Assembly: GCA_937991965.1 (NCBI GenBank)
Contig: CALKLP010000184.1
Coordinates: forward strand, 1 to 37,397
DNA length: 37,397 nucleotides
Reading direction: 5' to 3'
Source of the DNA: an uncultured Verrucomicrobiales bacterium
Lineage (GTDB): Bacteria > Verrucomicrobiota > Verrucomicrobiia > Verrucomicrobiales > Akkermansiaceae
Below, piece by piece: positions 1 through 7,809 of this stretch. Under the pieces are notes generated by a model that was not told the DNA's origin, ran no database searches, and saw only the letters and a list, made by a program, of their open reading frames with translations. The position numbers and the translations under genes are program-made. Each line of letters opens with the position of its first letter. Within the stretch, counting starts at the first letter, position 1.

Positions 1-1745
1 TCATGCCCAGCTCCGGGGCCAATATCGATGAGGTAATCAGCCGTTTTCATGACCGCTTCCTCGTGTTCTACGACGACGAGGGTGTTTCCCTTATTCCGAA
101 GATCCTGCATGACCTCGATCAGGTTCGTGACATCACGCGGGTGCAGTCCGACGGTGGGTTCATCTAGCACGAACAGCGTTCCCGTGAGCGAGGCTCCCAG
201 ACAGGTCGTGAGATTGACGCGGGCGATTTCTCCCCCCGAAAGGGTGCGGGCGGCGCGGTCAAGGGTGAGGTAGCCTAAGCCAACGCGCTGGAGATAATGT
301 AGGCGCGCGGTGATTTGGTCATAGACGAGCTTGAGGGAGGACTCGGTTTTGGCATCGACATCTGTGGGCAGGCTGAGTTCCGCGAAGAAGGGCACGAGGC
401 GCTTAACGGGCAGCTTCCACAGCGAGGGGAGAGTGTATTCCCCGATGCGGTAGCAGAGCGCGGAGGGCTTGAGGCGTTTCCCGCGGCAGCTCGCGCACTC
501 GGTATAGGAGCGGTAGCGCGCTAGGAAGACACGCACGTGCATCTTGTAGGCCTTGCTCTCCATCCAGTCGAAAAAGCCCTGCACGCCATACCATTTCCCT
601 TCTAACCAAAGTTGCTCAGAGATCGGCAGTTCTCCCTCCTTGACCTCACCTTGGGCGGGGGCATCGCCGTAGAGAATCCATTCTTGTTCCTCGGCGCTGA
701 GATCACGGTATGGAGCATGCACATCGATCCCTTCTTCCTTTGCGAATCGGAGCAGGTCGCGCTGGCACTCGTCTCCACGCTCGCCATGGAAGGGCTTGAT
801 GCACCCTTCGGCCAGACTCAGGCTGGAGTCAGGGACAGATTTCTTGAGGTCGATCCCGATCACACGTCCGAAGCCTCGGCATTTAGGACAGGCGCCGACG
901 GGGCTGTTAAAGCTAAACAATCCCGAGCTAGGGGGCGTTAGGGTCGTGCCCGTGTTCGGGTTATGCCATTGGTCGGAGAAGGTCTTGGTAATGGGGTATT
1001 GGTCGCCACTGGCTTTCTCTGCAATGGCTGCTTTTCCTCGGCCGAGGTTGAGTGCTTGCTCGATCGCCTCGATAAAGCGCGGGCGGCTGGTGGCATTGAG
1101 CTTAAGTCTATCCTGCGCGACGTAGAAGCGAGGGTTTTTGCTGAGCTCTATCGCCGTCTCATCGGGCGCTTCATCGGTGCGATAGAGGGTATTATCAACG
1201 AGTACGCGGAGATAGCCCTGTTGGTTCAGGAACTCAAAAAACTCGGTGATTGTGCGGTCCTCCGGCGGAGCATCGATCGGAAAGAGAAGCAAAATAGGTT
1301 GCTCTGCGAGATGGTCATACGCCCAGTCCGCGATCGAATCTGGATTGTCAGGGCGGATTTCTTCGCCCGAGATGGGGTCATATCCTTTCGCTAAGCGAGC
1401 ATAGAGGAGCTTGAGGTAGTCGTTCAGCTCCGTGAGCGTGCCGACGGTGGAGCGGGAGGTGCGAATCGCGTTTTTCTGTTCGATTGCGATGGCAGGGGGA
1501 ATGCCCTCGATCTTATCAACCGCGGGCTTATCCATGCGGTCAAAAAACTGGCGCACGTAGGGAGAGAAGGTCTCCACATACCGGCGCTGCCCCTCCGCAT
1601 AGAGCGTCTGAAAAGCGAGCGAGGATTTCCCCGAGCCCGAGGGCCCCGTTACGACCGTGAGCTGACCGGTAGGAATTTCAAGATCGAGATTCTTGAGGTT
1701 ATTCTGGCGGACGCCGTGGAGTTTTATGGACTGCTTCTTGGACAC
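1..1745 (-). CDS. uvrA: Excinuclease ABC subunit A (UvrA), N-terminal part, truncated by window edge
   Basis: UvrA is the DNA-damage-sensing ATPase of cytoplasmic nucleotide excision repair, working with UvrB and UvrC. The frame is open for 581 codons and runs off the left edge, so the C-terminal part is missing. Visible in order: Walker A GPSGSGKSS (residues 34-42), the zinc-module start FNSPVGACPKCRGFG, the second cysteine pair CASCRGKRLKP, the ABC signature LSGGE, the Walker B segment FVLDEPTVGLHPRD and the switch region VVVEHEEAV. This is the complete first nucleotide-binding half. The start is GTG at 1745, because two in-frame TAG codons lie almost directly upstream and no ATG is available. 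No Shine-Dalgarno is seen. Some Chlamydiae and relatives carry a double-length UvrA; this cannot be decided from the visible half. Family identity is certain. Confidence 0.95.
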   Translation of the reverse strand, partial: MSKKQSIKLHGVRQNNLKNLDLEIPTGQLTVVTGPSGSGKSSLAFQTLYAEGQRRYVETFSPYVRQFFDRMDKPAVDKIEGIPPAIAIEQKNAIRTSRSTVGTLTELNDYLKLLYARLAKGYDPISGEEIRPDNPDSIADWAYDHLAEQPILLLFPIDAPPEDRTITEFFEFLNQQGYLRVLVDNTLYRTDEAPDETAIELSKNPRFYVAQDRLKLNATSRPRFIEAIEQALNLGRGKAAIAEKASGDQYPITKTFSDQWHNPNTGTTLTPPSSGLFSFNSPVGACPKCRGFGRVIGIDLKKSVPDSSLSLAEGCIKPFHGERGDECQRDLLRFAKEEGIDVHAPYRDLSAEEQEWILYGDAPAQGEVKEGELPISEQLWLEGKWYGVQGFFDWMESKAYKMHVRVFLARYRSYTECASCRGKRLKPSALCYRIGEYTLPSLWKLPVKRLVPFFAELSLPTDVDAKTESSLKLVYDQITARLHYLQRVGLGYLTLDRAARTLSGGEIARVNLTTCLGASLTGTLFVLDEPTVGLHPRDVTNLIEVMQDLRNKGNTLVVVEHEEAVMKTADYLIDIGPGAGH

Positions 1746-1857
1746 GCTCTACTATCTATCGGCCACTCCACATTGCGCAAATGATTATTTGGGGATTTGT
1801 GGAATACTTCATAACTCTATACCTGCCGAGGCTAGCGCAGTTAGAAAACTGCCAAGG

Positions 1858-1937
1858 CGCAAAGACGCTAATTTTTATAAGGGATTCTTCAAGTTTTTTA
1901 AGGTTTGGCGAATTATAAACTTCTTTGCGTCTTTGCG
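1858..1937. repeat. Inverted repeat with CGCAAAGACGC arms between peroxiredoxin and uvrA
   Basis: The arm CGCAAAGACGC (1858-1868) is matched exactly by its reverse complement GCGTCTTTGCG (1927-1937), with 58 bases of AT-rich sequence between. The loop is too long and there is no U-run for an intrinsic terminator. The arms resemble GCAAAGACGCAAAG-type intergenic motifs that I recall from other environmental genomes, which is from memory. The rest of the 1746-1971 gap shows nothing recognisable. Confidence 0.5.
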
Positions 1938-1971
1938 GTTCAAATTCAAATGCGGATTCTAGGATGAAGGC

Positions 1972-2484
1972 CTACTGAGAAATTTGCGCTAGAACATCCG
2001 TGGCTTGCTCGGAGGTAGAAGCCTTGAGATCGCGCCAGACTAGTTTGCCGCTTTTAAAGAGATAGGCTTGGCGTTTGGCGAGGCCACCGATCATTTTCAT
2101 TTGTGGTACCCCGAAAGCCTTGATGACCTGTTGCTTTTTGTCCGCGAGTAGGACAAAGGGTAACTCGTATTTCTCCGCGAACTCCTTTTGGCTCTGTGGG
2201 GAATCTGAGGAAACGCCGATCACCTTTACGCCGGCCTCAGAGAGCTTCGTGTAGGCATCGCGAAGGGAACACGCCTGCTTGGTGCAGCCAGGAGTGTCCG
2301 CCTTGGGGTAAAAGTAAACGAGCAGCCATTCGTGTTCTTTCAACTGATCGAGGGCGACAGTTTTGCCATTTTGATCAGGGCAGGAGACACTTGGGATGGT
2401 CGCGCCGATTTCAATCGGCTTCGCAAGCACTGCGGAAGTGCATAAAAACGAGCCTAGGAGAAAAGAGAATACTTTGCATGTCAT
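1972..2484 (-). CDS. Exported peroxiredoxin, PrxQ/Bcp type
   Basis: Thiol peroxidase of the AhpC/TSA superfamily, reducing H2O2 and organic hydroperoxides. The mature part begins PIEIGATIPSVSCPD and carries the active-site block PKADTPGCTKQACSLRD. The peroxidatic cysteine in TPGC and a second cysteine five residues later give the CxxxxC spacing typical of alpha-type PrxQ/Bcp enzymes. I chose the ATG at 2484, giving 170 residues, because a GAGG lies about 8 nt upstream and the resulting N-terminus MTCKVFSFLLGSFLCTSAVLA is a signal peptide ending in an Ala-x-Ala-like site. Most Bcp proteins are cytoplasmic, so export is notable. It lies 56 nt downstream of the DUF6786-like gene on the same strand and near dsbD/trxA, which could supply its electrons (inference). 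Confidence 0.9.
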   Translation of the reverse strand: MTCKVFSFLLGSFLCTSAVLAKPIEIGATIPSVSCPDQNGKTVALDQLKEHEWLLVYFYPKADTPGCTKQACSLRDAYTKLSEAGVKVIGVSSDSPQSQKEFAEKYELPFVLLADKKQQVIKAFGVPQMKMIGGLAKRQAYLFKSGKLVWRDLKASTSEQATDVLAQISQ

Positions 2485-2540
2485 ATGGGAACCTCGCATC
2501 ACTTTGTGGATTAGCAACTGAAAGTATAGTTCCCCTTGAC

Positions 2541-3695
2541 TTAGAATGCTGCTTTGACTTCGGCGATGCCGACACCGAGAAGCTGTTTAGAGAGTTTGTC
2601 CAAGATTTTCTCGGTAGCATGGAGGTGGTAAGTCTGTTGCTTGTGTGTGATGGTTTCGTTTGGCTTGAGGGCTGCGGCTGGGGAGGAGCTTTCTAGTTCA
2701 TAGAACGGTCCGAGTGGTGGGGCACCTGGTTCTGGGGAGCCATCGTTGTAGGCATTGATCACGTCACCGCAGAAGGGATCTTCTTGGAGCTCCCACATGG
2801 AGTTCACGAAGCCATGGGGAGCCGGTTGTGGAGTGTAGGTGACGATGGTAAGGACTTTTCCATTAGCATCATAACTAGCCGCGATTTCTTTTGTGCGTTC
2901 TGGACTGATCCCGATTTTTCCGCGGCGGGTGCCGTCTCCTTTCATGAAAACATGTGTGTCTGTGGTACGAAGGTAGTCGTCAGGAATAGCGCCGAAATAC
3001 TTGTCGTTTACCTTTTCTCCCTCTGCTTCTTCGATGGGGATGACGATGGTGGTTTCTGGGGACGGGGAATACATCCCAAGCATCCAGATGGAGGGCATCC
3101 CTGTTTCTGAGGTCCATGCGTTGTCGCCTTGGTTGGTGATTTTGTTATCGGTTTGGTAACCAACAGCCTTGATTCCTTCATCTAGCGTGATGCTTAGGTT
3201 CTCTGCGATTTTCTCGTTTGAGAGGAGGTCGACGCGACGGGAGAATCCCATATTGAAGGTGAAGCCGCTTTGGTTTGTGAGTATTGCAGAATGTGAAAAC
3301 AGTGCGTGTAACGAGGACTTCTCTTCGACCTGGAAGGCTTCGGTGTCTATGGTGGGTGGAGTAGACCAGTTCTCGAAATCAAACGTAGCTTTAGGGGCGA
3401 AGTAGTAAGAGAATTGACCTCCTTCTGGGCCGAGCCAGAAGCGTTCCTCTCCCCCGAAAACGTAGATTTTTTCTTCAAGAGTGCCTGCTACTTCCTCTAT
3501 TGGGCGGATTCCTCCTGAGATGAGCTTACGGTTGATCCAACCAAAGCTTGGGCCTGTTTCTGCATCGTAGGAACTGGTCATGACACGTCCTTGCCAGGCG
3601 GGCGCGAGGAGCACGGAGGCACCACTGGAGTTTTGGAGCTTAATTACCTTTGTGTGTTGGTCTAGGAATTCGAAGTCGTCTGCGAAATGAGCCAT
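2541..3695 (-). CDS. DUF6786-like conserved protein, function unknown
   Basis: 384 residues starting MAHFADDFEFLDQ, with no signal peptide or membrane segment. The sequence alternates short beta-type segments and conserved glycine/aromatic motifs such as GGEERFWLGPEGGQ (about residues 75-90), GPSFGWINRKLISGG near the N-terminus and APHGFVNSMWELQ near the C-terminus. From memory this pattern belongs to the DUF6786 family found in Verrucomicrobiota, Planctomycetota and Bacteroidota, whose fold resembles galactose-mutarotase/aldose-epimerase beta sandwiches. Neither the family name nor the fold could be checked here. A role on carbohydrate is only a guess. The start ATG at 3695 has only a weak purine stretch upstream. 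It is transcribed towards the peroxiredoxin gene and may be co-transcribed with it. Confidence 0.75.
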   Translation of the reverse strand: MAHFADDFEFLDQHTKVIKLQNSSGASVLLAPAWQGRVMTSSYDAETGPSFGWINRKLISGGIRPIEEVAGTLEEKIYVFGGEERFWLGPEGGQFSYYFAPKATFDFENWSTPPTIDTEAFQVEEKSSLHALFSHSAILTNQSGFTFNMGFSRRVDLLSNEKIAENLSITLDEGIKAVGYQTDNKITNQGDNAWTSETGMPSIWMLGMYSPSPETTIVIPIEEAEGEKVNDKYFGAIPDDYLRTTDTHVFMKGDGTRRGKIGISPERTKEIAASYDANGKVLTIVTYTPQPAPHGFVNSMWELQEDPFCGDVINAYNDGSPEPGAPPLGPFYELESSSPAAALKPNETITHKQQTYHLHATEKILDKLSKQLLGVGIAEVKAAF

Positions 3696-3810
3696 GCTCG
3701 ATTCTTTCAGAAAAAATTCTCAGCTCCAATTCATAATTTGGTTTAGGGGAGATTTTTGAGTTTGTGGCTGTGCCAGAAAGTTATTCTCGACCGGGACGGT
3801 CTAGCCATGG

Positions 3811-6006
3811 TTAGAAGTTTATCTTTCCTAAGGCTTCTTTTGCGTCATCAACGGTAATGAGATTCTCGAGGAGAATCGGAGTTTTTCCTGTGTCAGGCGC
3901 GTAAACGATATTGACGGGGATGGCGACGCGTTCGGCGCGGGCGAGATCGGTGGTGATGACGGAGTCGTGGTTCGTCATGTCCGCCTTCACGAAGATGAGT
4001 TTGCTTTTATCGAGCGAGCTTACAAAGTCTTCATTCCCGAAGACGACTTTCTTATTCACCTGGCAGGTGGCGCACCACACGGCGGTGTAGTCGACCCACA
4101 CATGGTAGCCTTTTCCGCGGAGGTATTCGACGATTCCGGGGCGCCAGTCGAGCCATGTGATTCCTTTGGTCTCCTTCGCCTCGGCGAGTAGAGGAGCCTT
4201 ATACTTAGTGGCGGCTTGCCAGCTCATGCCTAGCCCAATTACTAGGACGAGGAGCGATAGCCCGAAGCCGAGTCCGAAGCGGACCTTTTTACTGAGGTGG
4301 GGCAGGCTCCAGTGGCCATAAAAGTAAGCGGCGAGACCGATAACCACGAGCGCCATGATGAGGAAGGAGAGACCGGCTCCACCAGTGAGCGCCGCGAAGG
4401 TTTGCATAAAGAAGGCAGCCGCTGCGAACATCCCGAAGGAGAGAATGACCTTGAGGGTTTCCATCCAAGCACCCGGGCGAGGGAGCTTGGAGGTGAGGGC
4501 AGGGAAGAAGGAGAGCAGGAGGTAGGGGAAGGAGATCCCAAGGGCAAAAACGGTGAAGAGCACGAGGGCGATGAAAAGAGGTTGGCTGAGGGTGTAACTC
4601 ATAGCTGCTCCCAGAAAGGGGCCGCTGCATGGAGTCGCGATCACGGTGGTGAGCACTCCGCTAAGGATGGTGCCGGTGTATTCGTTTTTCGTTTTTGTGG
4701 TTCCGCCGACGGAGGTCAGCTTCGTGCCGAACTCAAAGACACCCGCCATGTTGAGCCCAAAGAGAAAGAGAATGATAATGACGACTCCTACGAAGGTCGG
4801 GTAACTCATTTGTTGCCCCCAATTAATGCTTTGGCCGGTGGTTTGTTTCACCGCGAAGAGGGCGAGCGCGAGCGCCCACATAGAGAGCACTACGCCGAGG
4901 GTAAAGAGCAGACCATGTAAGCGCACTTTCCATGATTCCTCGCCTGCTTTTTCGACAAAACTGAGCACCTTTAGACTGAGCACAGGGAAGACACAGGGCA
5001 TGAGGTTGAGCAGAATGCCGCCTAGAAAAGCCCCTCCTAGCGCGAGCCAGATCGTGTATCCGCTTCCTTGTAAAATCGGCACGCTCGGGTCGTAAAGCTT
5101 CGCGAGTTCTTCGTCGGAGGGGAGAGTGAGAATGTCGCTTTTTGTGCTTTCTGGTTCGGCCTTAGGAGCTTGTTTCTCTGTAATGACTGCGCCCTCCTTT
5201 TGTAATGGTGTGTCGATCCAAGCGGTGGAGGTATCGGTGACGAGATACCCCCGGAAATTCTCTTGCAGTGGGGTGATCTCGGTGCGGAAGTCATTGCCCT
5301 GATCGAGCGGTAGGAGGAGGGTGGTTTTACCGTTCTCTTGGGTTACCGTTGGAACTGCCCCGAAGGCGGTTTGTCCGTCGAAGTCGTAGAATTTTGGGTT
5401 CGTGGCGGATTCAGCGAAGGTGAGACTTAGACCATCTGCGCTATACTGCGCTTGCAGGTTTGTTAATTCTGAAGAGGAAAACCCCTTAGTAAGATCATTT
5501 GAGAAGGCAGGATTTATGGAGCTTCTCTGCGCGATCGGCAGGGTCAGTGACAGTTCTTTGTTTTCGGGAGGGAGGCAGCTCTCCTTACAGATTTGCCAGC
5601 CTGCGGCGGCGTTAAGCGTAAGGGTGTCGCCTTGAAATGTATCTGTGACTTGGACTGGTAAGCGGTAATAGGTTTTCCCTATAAACACATAGGATGGAAT
5701 GCCGAAGCTTTCTTTAATAGTGGGAACAGGGAACTCCAATGCGCCTACGGAGACTCCCTCGGGAGCGACGACATCGAACGACGGTCTGATGGTCGAGCTC
5801 AGGGTATTATTGTAATAGTAAGCATACCAACCCGGAGGGTGCTCTAGGGAGAGATAGAGGTAGAACGATTCTCCCTTAGCGACGGTGCTGAATTCCGGAA
5901 TCAATGACGCCTTGGTTTCTGGACTGTCTCCACTGCTCCCTAAAAGTTGGGCATGGCTAGTCAGAGCGAGGAGAAAGAGAAACAGGGTGCAGAATATAGG
6001 CTTCAT
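3811..6006 (-). CDS. dsbD: Thiol:disulfide interchange protein DsbD
   Basis: DsbD moves reducing equivalents from cytoplasmic thioredoxin across the inner membrane to periplasmic thiol proteins. All three modules are present in about 731 residues. A signal peptide MKPIFCTLFLFLLALTSHA leads into an N-terminal periplasmic domain with WQICKESCLPP (the CxxxC pair). A multi-helix membrane core follows with the two buried cysteines in LNLMPCVFPVLSLK and IATPCSGPFLGAAM. A C-terminal thioredoxin domain has AVWCATCQVNKK (CxxC). I prefer the ATG at 6006. An in-frame ATG at 6036 would lie inside the trxA terminator hairpin and would add ten residues before the signal peptide. No Shine-Dalgarno precedes 6006. 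The start is only about 15 nt past the terminator, so expression depends on read-through or a very short leader (inference). Confidence 0.94.
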   Translation of the reverse strand: MKPIFCTLFLFLLALTSHAQLLGSSGDSPETKASLIPEFSTVAKGESFYLYLSLEHPPGWYAYYYNNTLSSTIRPSFDVVAPEGVSVGALEFPVPTIKESFGIPSYVFIGKTYYRLPVQVTDTFQGDTLTLNAAAGWQICKESCLPPENKELSLTLPIAQRSSINPAFSNDLTKGFSSSELTNLQAQYSADGLSLTFAESATNPKFYDFDGQTAFGAVPTVTQENGKTTLLLPLDQGNDFRTEITPLQENFRGYLVTDTSTAWIDTPLQKEGAVITEKQAPKAEPESTKSDILTLPSDEELAKLYDPSVPILQGSGYTIWLALGGAFLGGILLNLMPCVFPVLSLKVLSFVEKAGEESWKVRLHGLLFTLGVVLSMWALALALFAVKQTTGQSINWGQQMSYPTFVGVVIIILFLFGLNMAGVFEFGTKLTSVGGTTKTKNEYTGTILSGVLTTVIATPCSGPFLGAAMSYTLSQPLFIALVLFTVFALGISFPYLLLSFFPALTSKLPRPGAWMETLKVILSFGMFAAAAFFMQTFAALTGGAGLSFLIMALVVIGLAAYFYGHWSLPHLSKKVRFGLGFGLSLLVLVIGLGMSWQAATKYKAPLLAEAKETKGITWLDWRPGIVEYLRGKGYHVWVDYTAVWCATCQVNKKVVFGNEDFVSSLDKSKLIFVKADMTNHDSVITTDLARAERVAIPVNIVYAPDTGKTPILLENLITVDDAKEALGKINF

Positions 6007-6021
6007 TGGAAGGGAGTGTAT

Positions 6022-6046
6022 AAAAAAAGCGGTCATGGGAGACCGC
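6022..6046 (-). terminator. Intrinsic terminator of trxA, abutting dsbD
   Basis: On the minus strand GCGGTC (6046-6041), a 6-nt loop and GACCGC (6034-6029) form a perfect 6-bp GC-rich stem followed by seven U (6028-6022). It lies 31 nt after the trxA stop and ends about 15 nt before the preferred dsbD ATG. An alternative in-frame dsbD ATG (6036) sits at the stem-loop boundary, with AAGGCGG in the upstream arm. Confidence 0.85.
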
Positions 6047-6077
6047 CTTGTTTTTCTAATTGGTTAATCGCGTTTTC

Positions 6078-6395
6078 TTAGAGCGCGTTGAGTTTTTCCT
6101 TGAGCAAGTCAGGGGTTACTGCAGCGCCAACGATCTTGTCCTTGATCTCTCCGTTTTTGAAGAAAAGAAGAGTTGGGATGGACTGGATGCCATACTCGCG
6201 AGCAAGCTCTTGCTGGTCGTCTACGTTAACTTTTCCGATCGAAGCGGCGTCACCGAGCTCGGCTGCTACCTTATCAATGAGGGGGGAAATCATCTTACAA
6301 GGACCACACCATTCCGCCCAAAAATCGACGAGAACCGGTTTGTCGGTGTTGATTACTTCCGCTTGAAAATTGTCTTTAGTGAATACTTTTGCCAT
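6078..6395 (-). CDS. trxA: Thioredoxin
   Basis: Canonical 105-residue cytoplasmic thioredoxin, a general dithiol reductant and the known electron donor to DsbD. The active site is WAEWCGPCK, with cysteines at residues 30 and 33. The cis-proline loop SIPTLLFFKNGE and the C-terminal helix are present. The start is the ATG at 6395 (MAKVFTKDNF); the upstream in-frame extension adds 13 residues not seen in thioredoxins. Only a weak AAGTAAC precedes it. It is followed by a strong terminator and then dsbD on the same strand, and is divergent from the PEBP-family gene. Confidence 0.97.
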   Translation of the reverse strand: MAKVFTKDNFQAEVINTDKPVLVDFWAEWCGPCKMISPLIDKVAAELGDAASIGKVNVDDQQELAREYGIQSIPTLLFFKNGEIKDKIVGAAVTPDLLKEKLNAL

Positions 6396-6449
6396 AATGT
6401 TACTTATTTGATACTTACATAGCGATCCTCGCACAAGAAAAACTTAAAA

Positions 6450-6475
6450 AAGGACGATTTTTTTCTAAGGACGAT
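6450..6475. repeat. Tandem 9-bp direct repeat in the trxA/PEBP divergent promoter region
   Basis: AAGGACGAT occurs at 6450-6458 and again at 6467-6475, a 17-bp period, inside the 103-bp gap between two divergent genes. Closely spaced direct repeats in such a place can be a regulator site, but there is no independent support. Confidence 0.3.
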
Positions 6476-6498
6476 CTCGTTTTAGACTCTACAGTAAG

Positions 6499-7128
6499 AT
6501 GATGAAGATAACAATAAATGGATGGAATGATGGAGCGGTAATCCCAGCGAAGTTTGCTTTTGGAAAACCGGGGGAGGATGCCCCCTTCGCCCCGAGCGAT
6601 AATGTTAACCCCCATGTTTCGTGGTCTGATTTACCGTCCGGAACACAGTCTTTGGCCTTGATCTGCCATGACATGGATGTCCCGTCGAAGCCTGATGATG
6701 TGAATCAAGAGGGACGCACTGTTCCGGCGGATTTGCCCCGCGTGCCGTTCTATCACTGGGTGCTAGTAGATATCCCGACAGGACTCACGGAGATTCCCGA
6801 GAGCGCGGCCTCCGATGCGCTGACGCCTCGTGGCAAGTCGGTTGGCAAAACTCCCTATGGCGTCTGTGGGAAGAACGACTACACCGCATGGTTCGCAGGG
6901 GATCCTGATATGGAAGGAGTTTACGGAGGATACGATGGTCCGTGCCCTCCGTGGAATGACAGCATCATTCACCATTATCACTTCACGCTCTATGCGTTGG
7001 ATGTTGCGACGCTTGGGCTCTCAGGAGACTTTTCTGGGGATGATGCCCTCGCCGTTATTGAGCAGCACACCCTAGAATCGGCCTCCTATGAGGGGATGTA
7101 TTCGATGAACCCAGAGGTTTCCGCTTAA
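6499..7128 (+). CDS. YbhB/YbcL-type PEBP family protein
   Basis: 209-residue member of the phosphatidylethanolamine-binding (Raf kinase inhibitor-like) family. Family hallmarks: NVNPHVSWSDLPSGTQSLALICHDMD near residues 35-60, FYHWVLVDIP around residue 85 (the ligand-pocket HW pair), YGGYDGPCPPWND around residue 140 (the G-x-x-GP-CPP block) and HHYHFTLYALD. The bacterial function is poorly defined: E. coli YbhB and YbcL bind anions and phospho-ligands. There is no signal peptide, so it is probably cytoplasmic. Its stop is three bases from the convergent menG stop. The start is taken as the first ATG of an ATGATG pair. Confidence 0.9.
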   Translation: MMKITINGWNDGAVIPAKFAFGKPGEDAPFAPSDNVNPHVSWSDLPSGTQSLALICHDMDVPSKPDDVNQEGRTVPADLPRVPFYHWVLVDIPTGLTEIPESAASDALTPRGKSVGKTPYGVCGKNDYTAWFAGDPDMEGVYGGYDGPCPPWNDSIIHHYHFTLYALDVATLGLSGDFSGDDALAVIEQHTLESASYEGMYSMNPEVSA

Positions 7129-7131
7129 GAG

Positions 7132-7803
7132 TTACTTTTGTGCGGTGTAGATCGAGGCGACACCACAGGAGAGGCGCGTGGTCTCTGGTTGCTTCATCCC
7201 TTGTGAGGTGAGGAGCTCTTCCATCTTTTCGCCAGAGGGAAAGGCTTTGATGGAGTCTGAGAGATAATGATAGGCGCTCGGTTGCTGAGTGATGAATCCT
7301 GCAAGGTGCGGGAGAACTTTATCGAGGTAGAAGGTGTACGGACCGCGCAGAATGTTCTCTGGGAGGGAGAAATCAAGGATGAGGAGCTTGCCGCCAGGTT
7401 TAAGGACGCGGCGCATTTCGCGGATCGCCTTGGGGTAATCTGCCATGTTGCGGAGTCCGAAGGCCACACTAACGACAGAGAAGCTCTCGTCCTCGAAGGG
7501 GAGATCAAGGGCATCGGCGACGAGGGTTTTCTGCACCCCGCGCGAGGTGGCGTAGGCGAGCATCTCGGGGCAAAAGTCGGAGCCGGTGACTTGGCAGTCT
7601 GGCATGACCTTTTGGAACTCGAGGGCGAGATCACCCGTTCCCGTCGCGATGTCTAGAAGCTCGGACGGAGCCCATGCTTTCACAATGCGGCCAACCTTTT
7701 TCCGCCATAAAATATCGGTGCCCAGGCTGAGCACATGGTTGGTGACCACGTATCGATCCGCGATCTTGGAGAACGCTTCTTTAACATATTTCGGGTCTTG
7801 CAT
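7132..7803 (-). CDS. menG: Demethylmenaquinone methyltransferase (MenG/UbiE)
   Basis: SAM-dependent C-methyltransferase for the last step of menaquinone (or ubiquinone) biosynthesis, 223 residues. Evidence: the N-terminal VKEAFSKIADRYVVTNHVLSLG block, the SAM-binding LLDIATGTGDLALEF, DALDLPFEDESF, the signature FGLRNMADYPKAIREMRRVLKPGG, and LILDFSLPE. These are standard UbiE/MenG signatures. I favour MenG because the wider group I infer uses menaquinone, but the sequence does not separate the two. The GNAT gene ends six bases upstream on the same strand, so the two are probably one operon. No Shine-Dalgarno precedes the ATG at 7803. Confidence 0.94.
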   Translation of the reverse strand: MQDPKYVKEAFSKIADRYVVTNHVLSLGTDILWRKKVGRIVKAWAPSELLDIATGTGDLALEFQKVMPDCQVTGSDFCPEMLAYATSRGVQKTLVADALDLPFEDESFSVVSVAFGLRNMADYPKAIREMRRVLKPGGKLLILDFSLPENILRGPYTFYLDKVLPHLAGFITQQPSAYHYLSDSIKAFPSGEKMEELLTSQGMKQPETTRLSCGVASIYTAQK

Positions 7804-7809
7804 AGGGCG

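Noticed and set aside
3780..3810. GACCG/CGGTC hairpin after dsbD as a terminator
   Set aside because: Only five base pairs and no U-run follows on the minus strand.
4297..4920. Long plus-strand open frame (207 codons) inside dsbD
   Set aside because: It is antisense to the membrane core of DsbD, has a Glu/Gly-rich low-complexity translation and no family motif; it is a shadow of the real gene.
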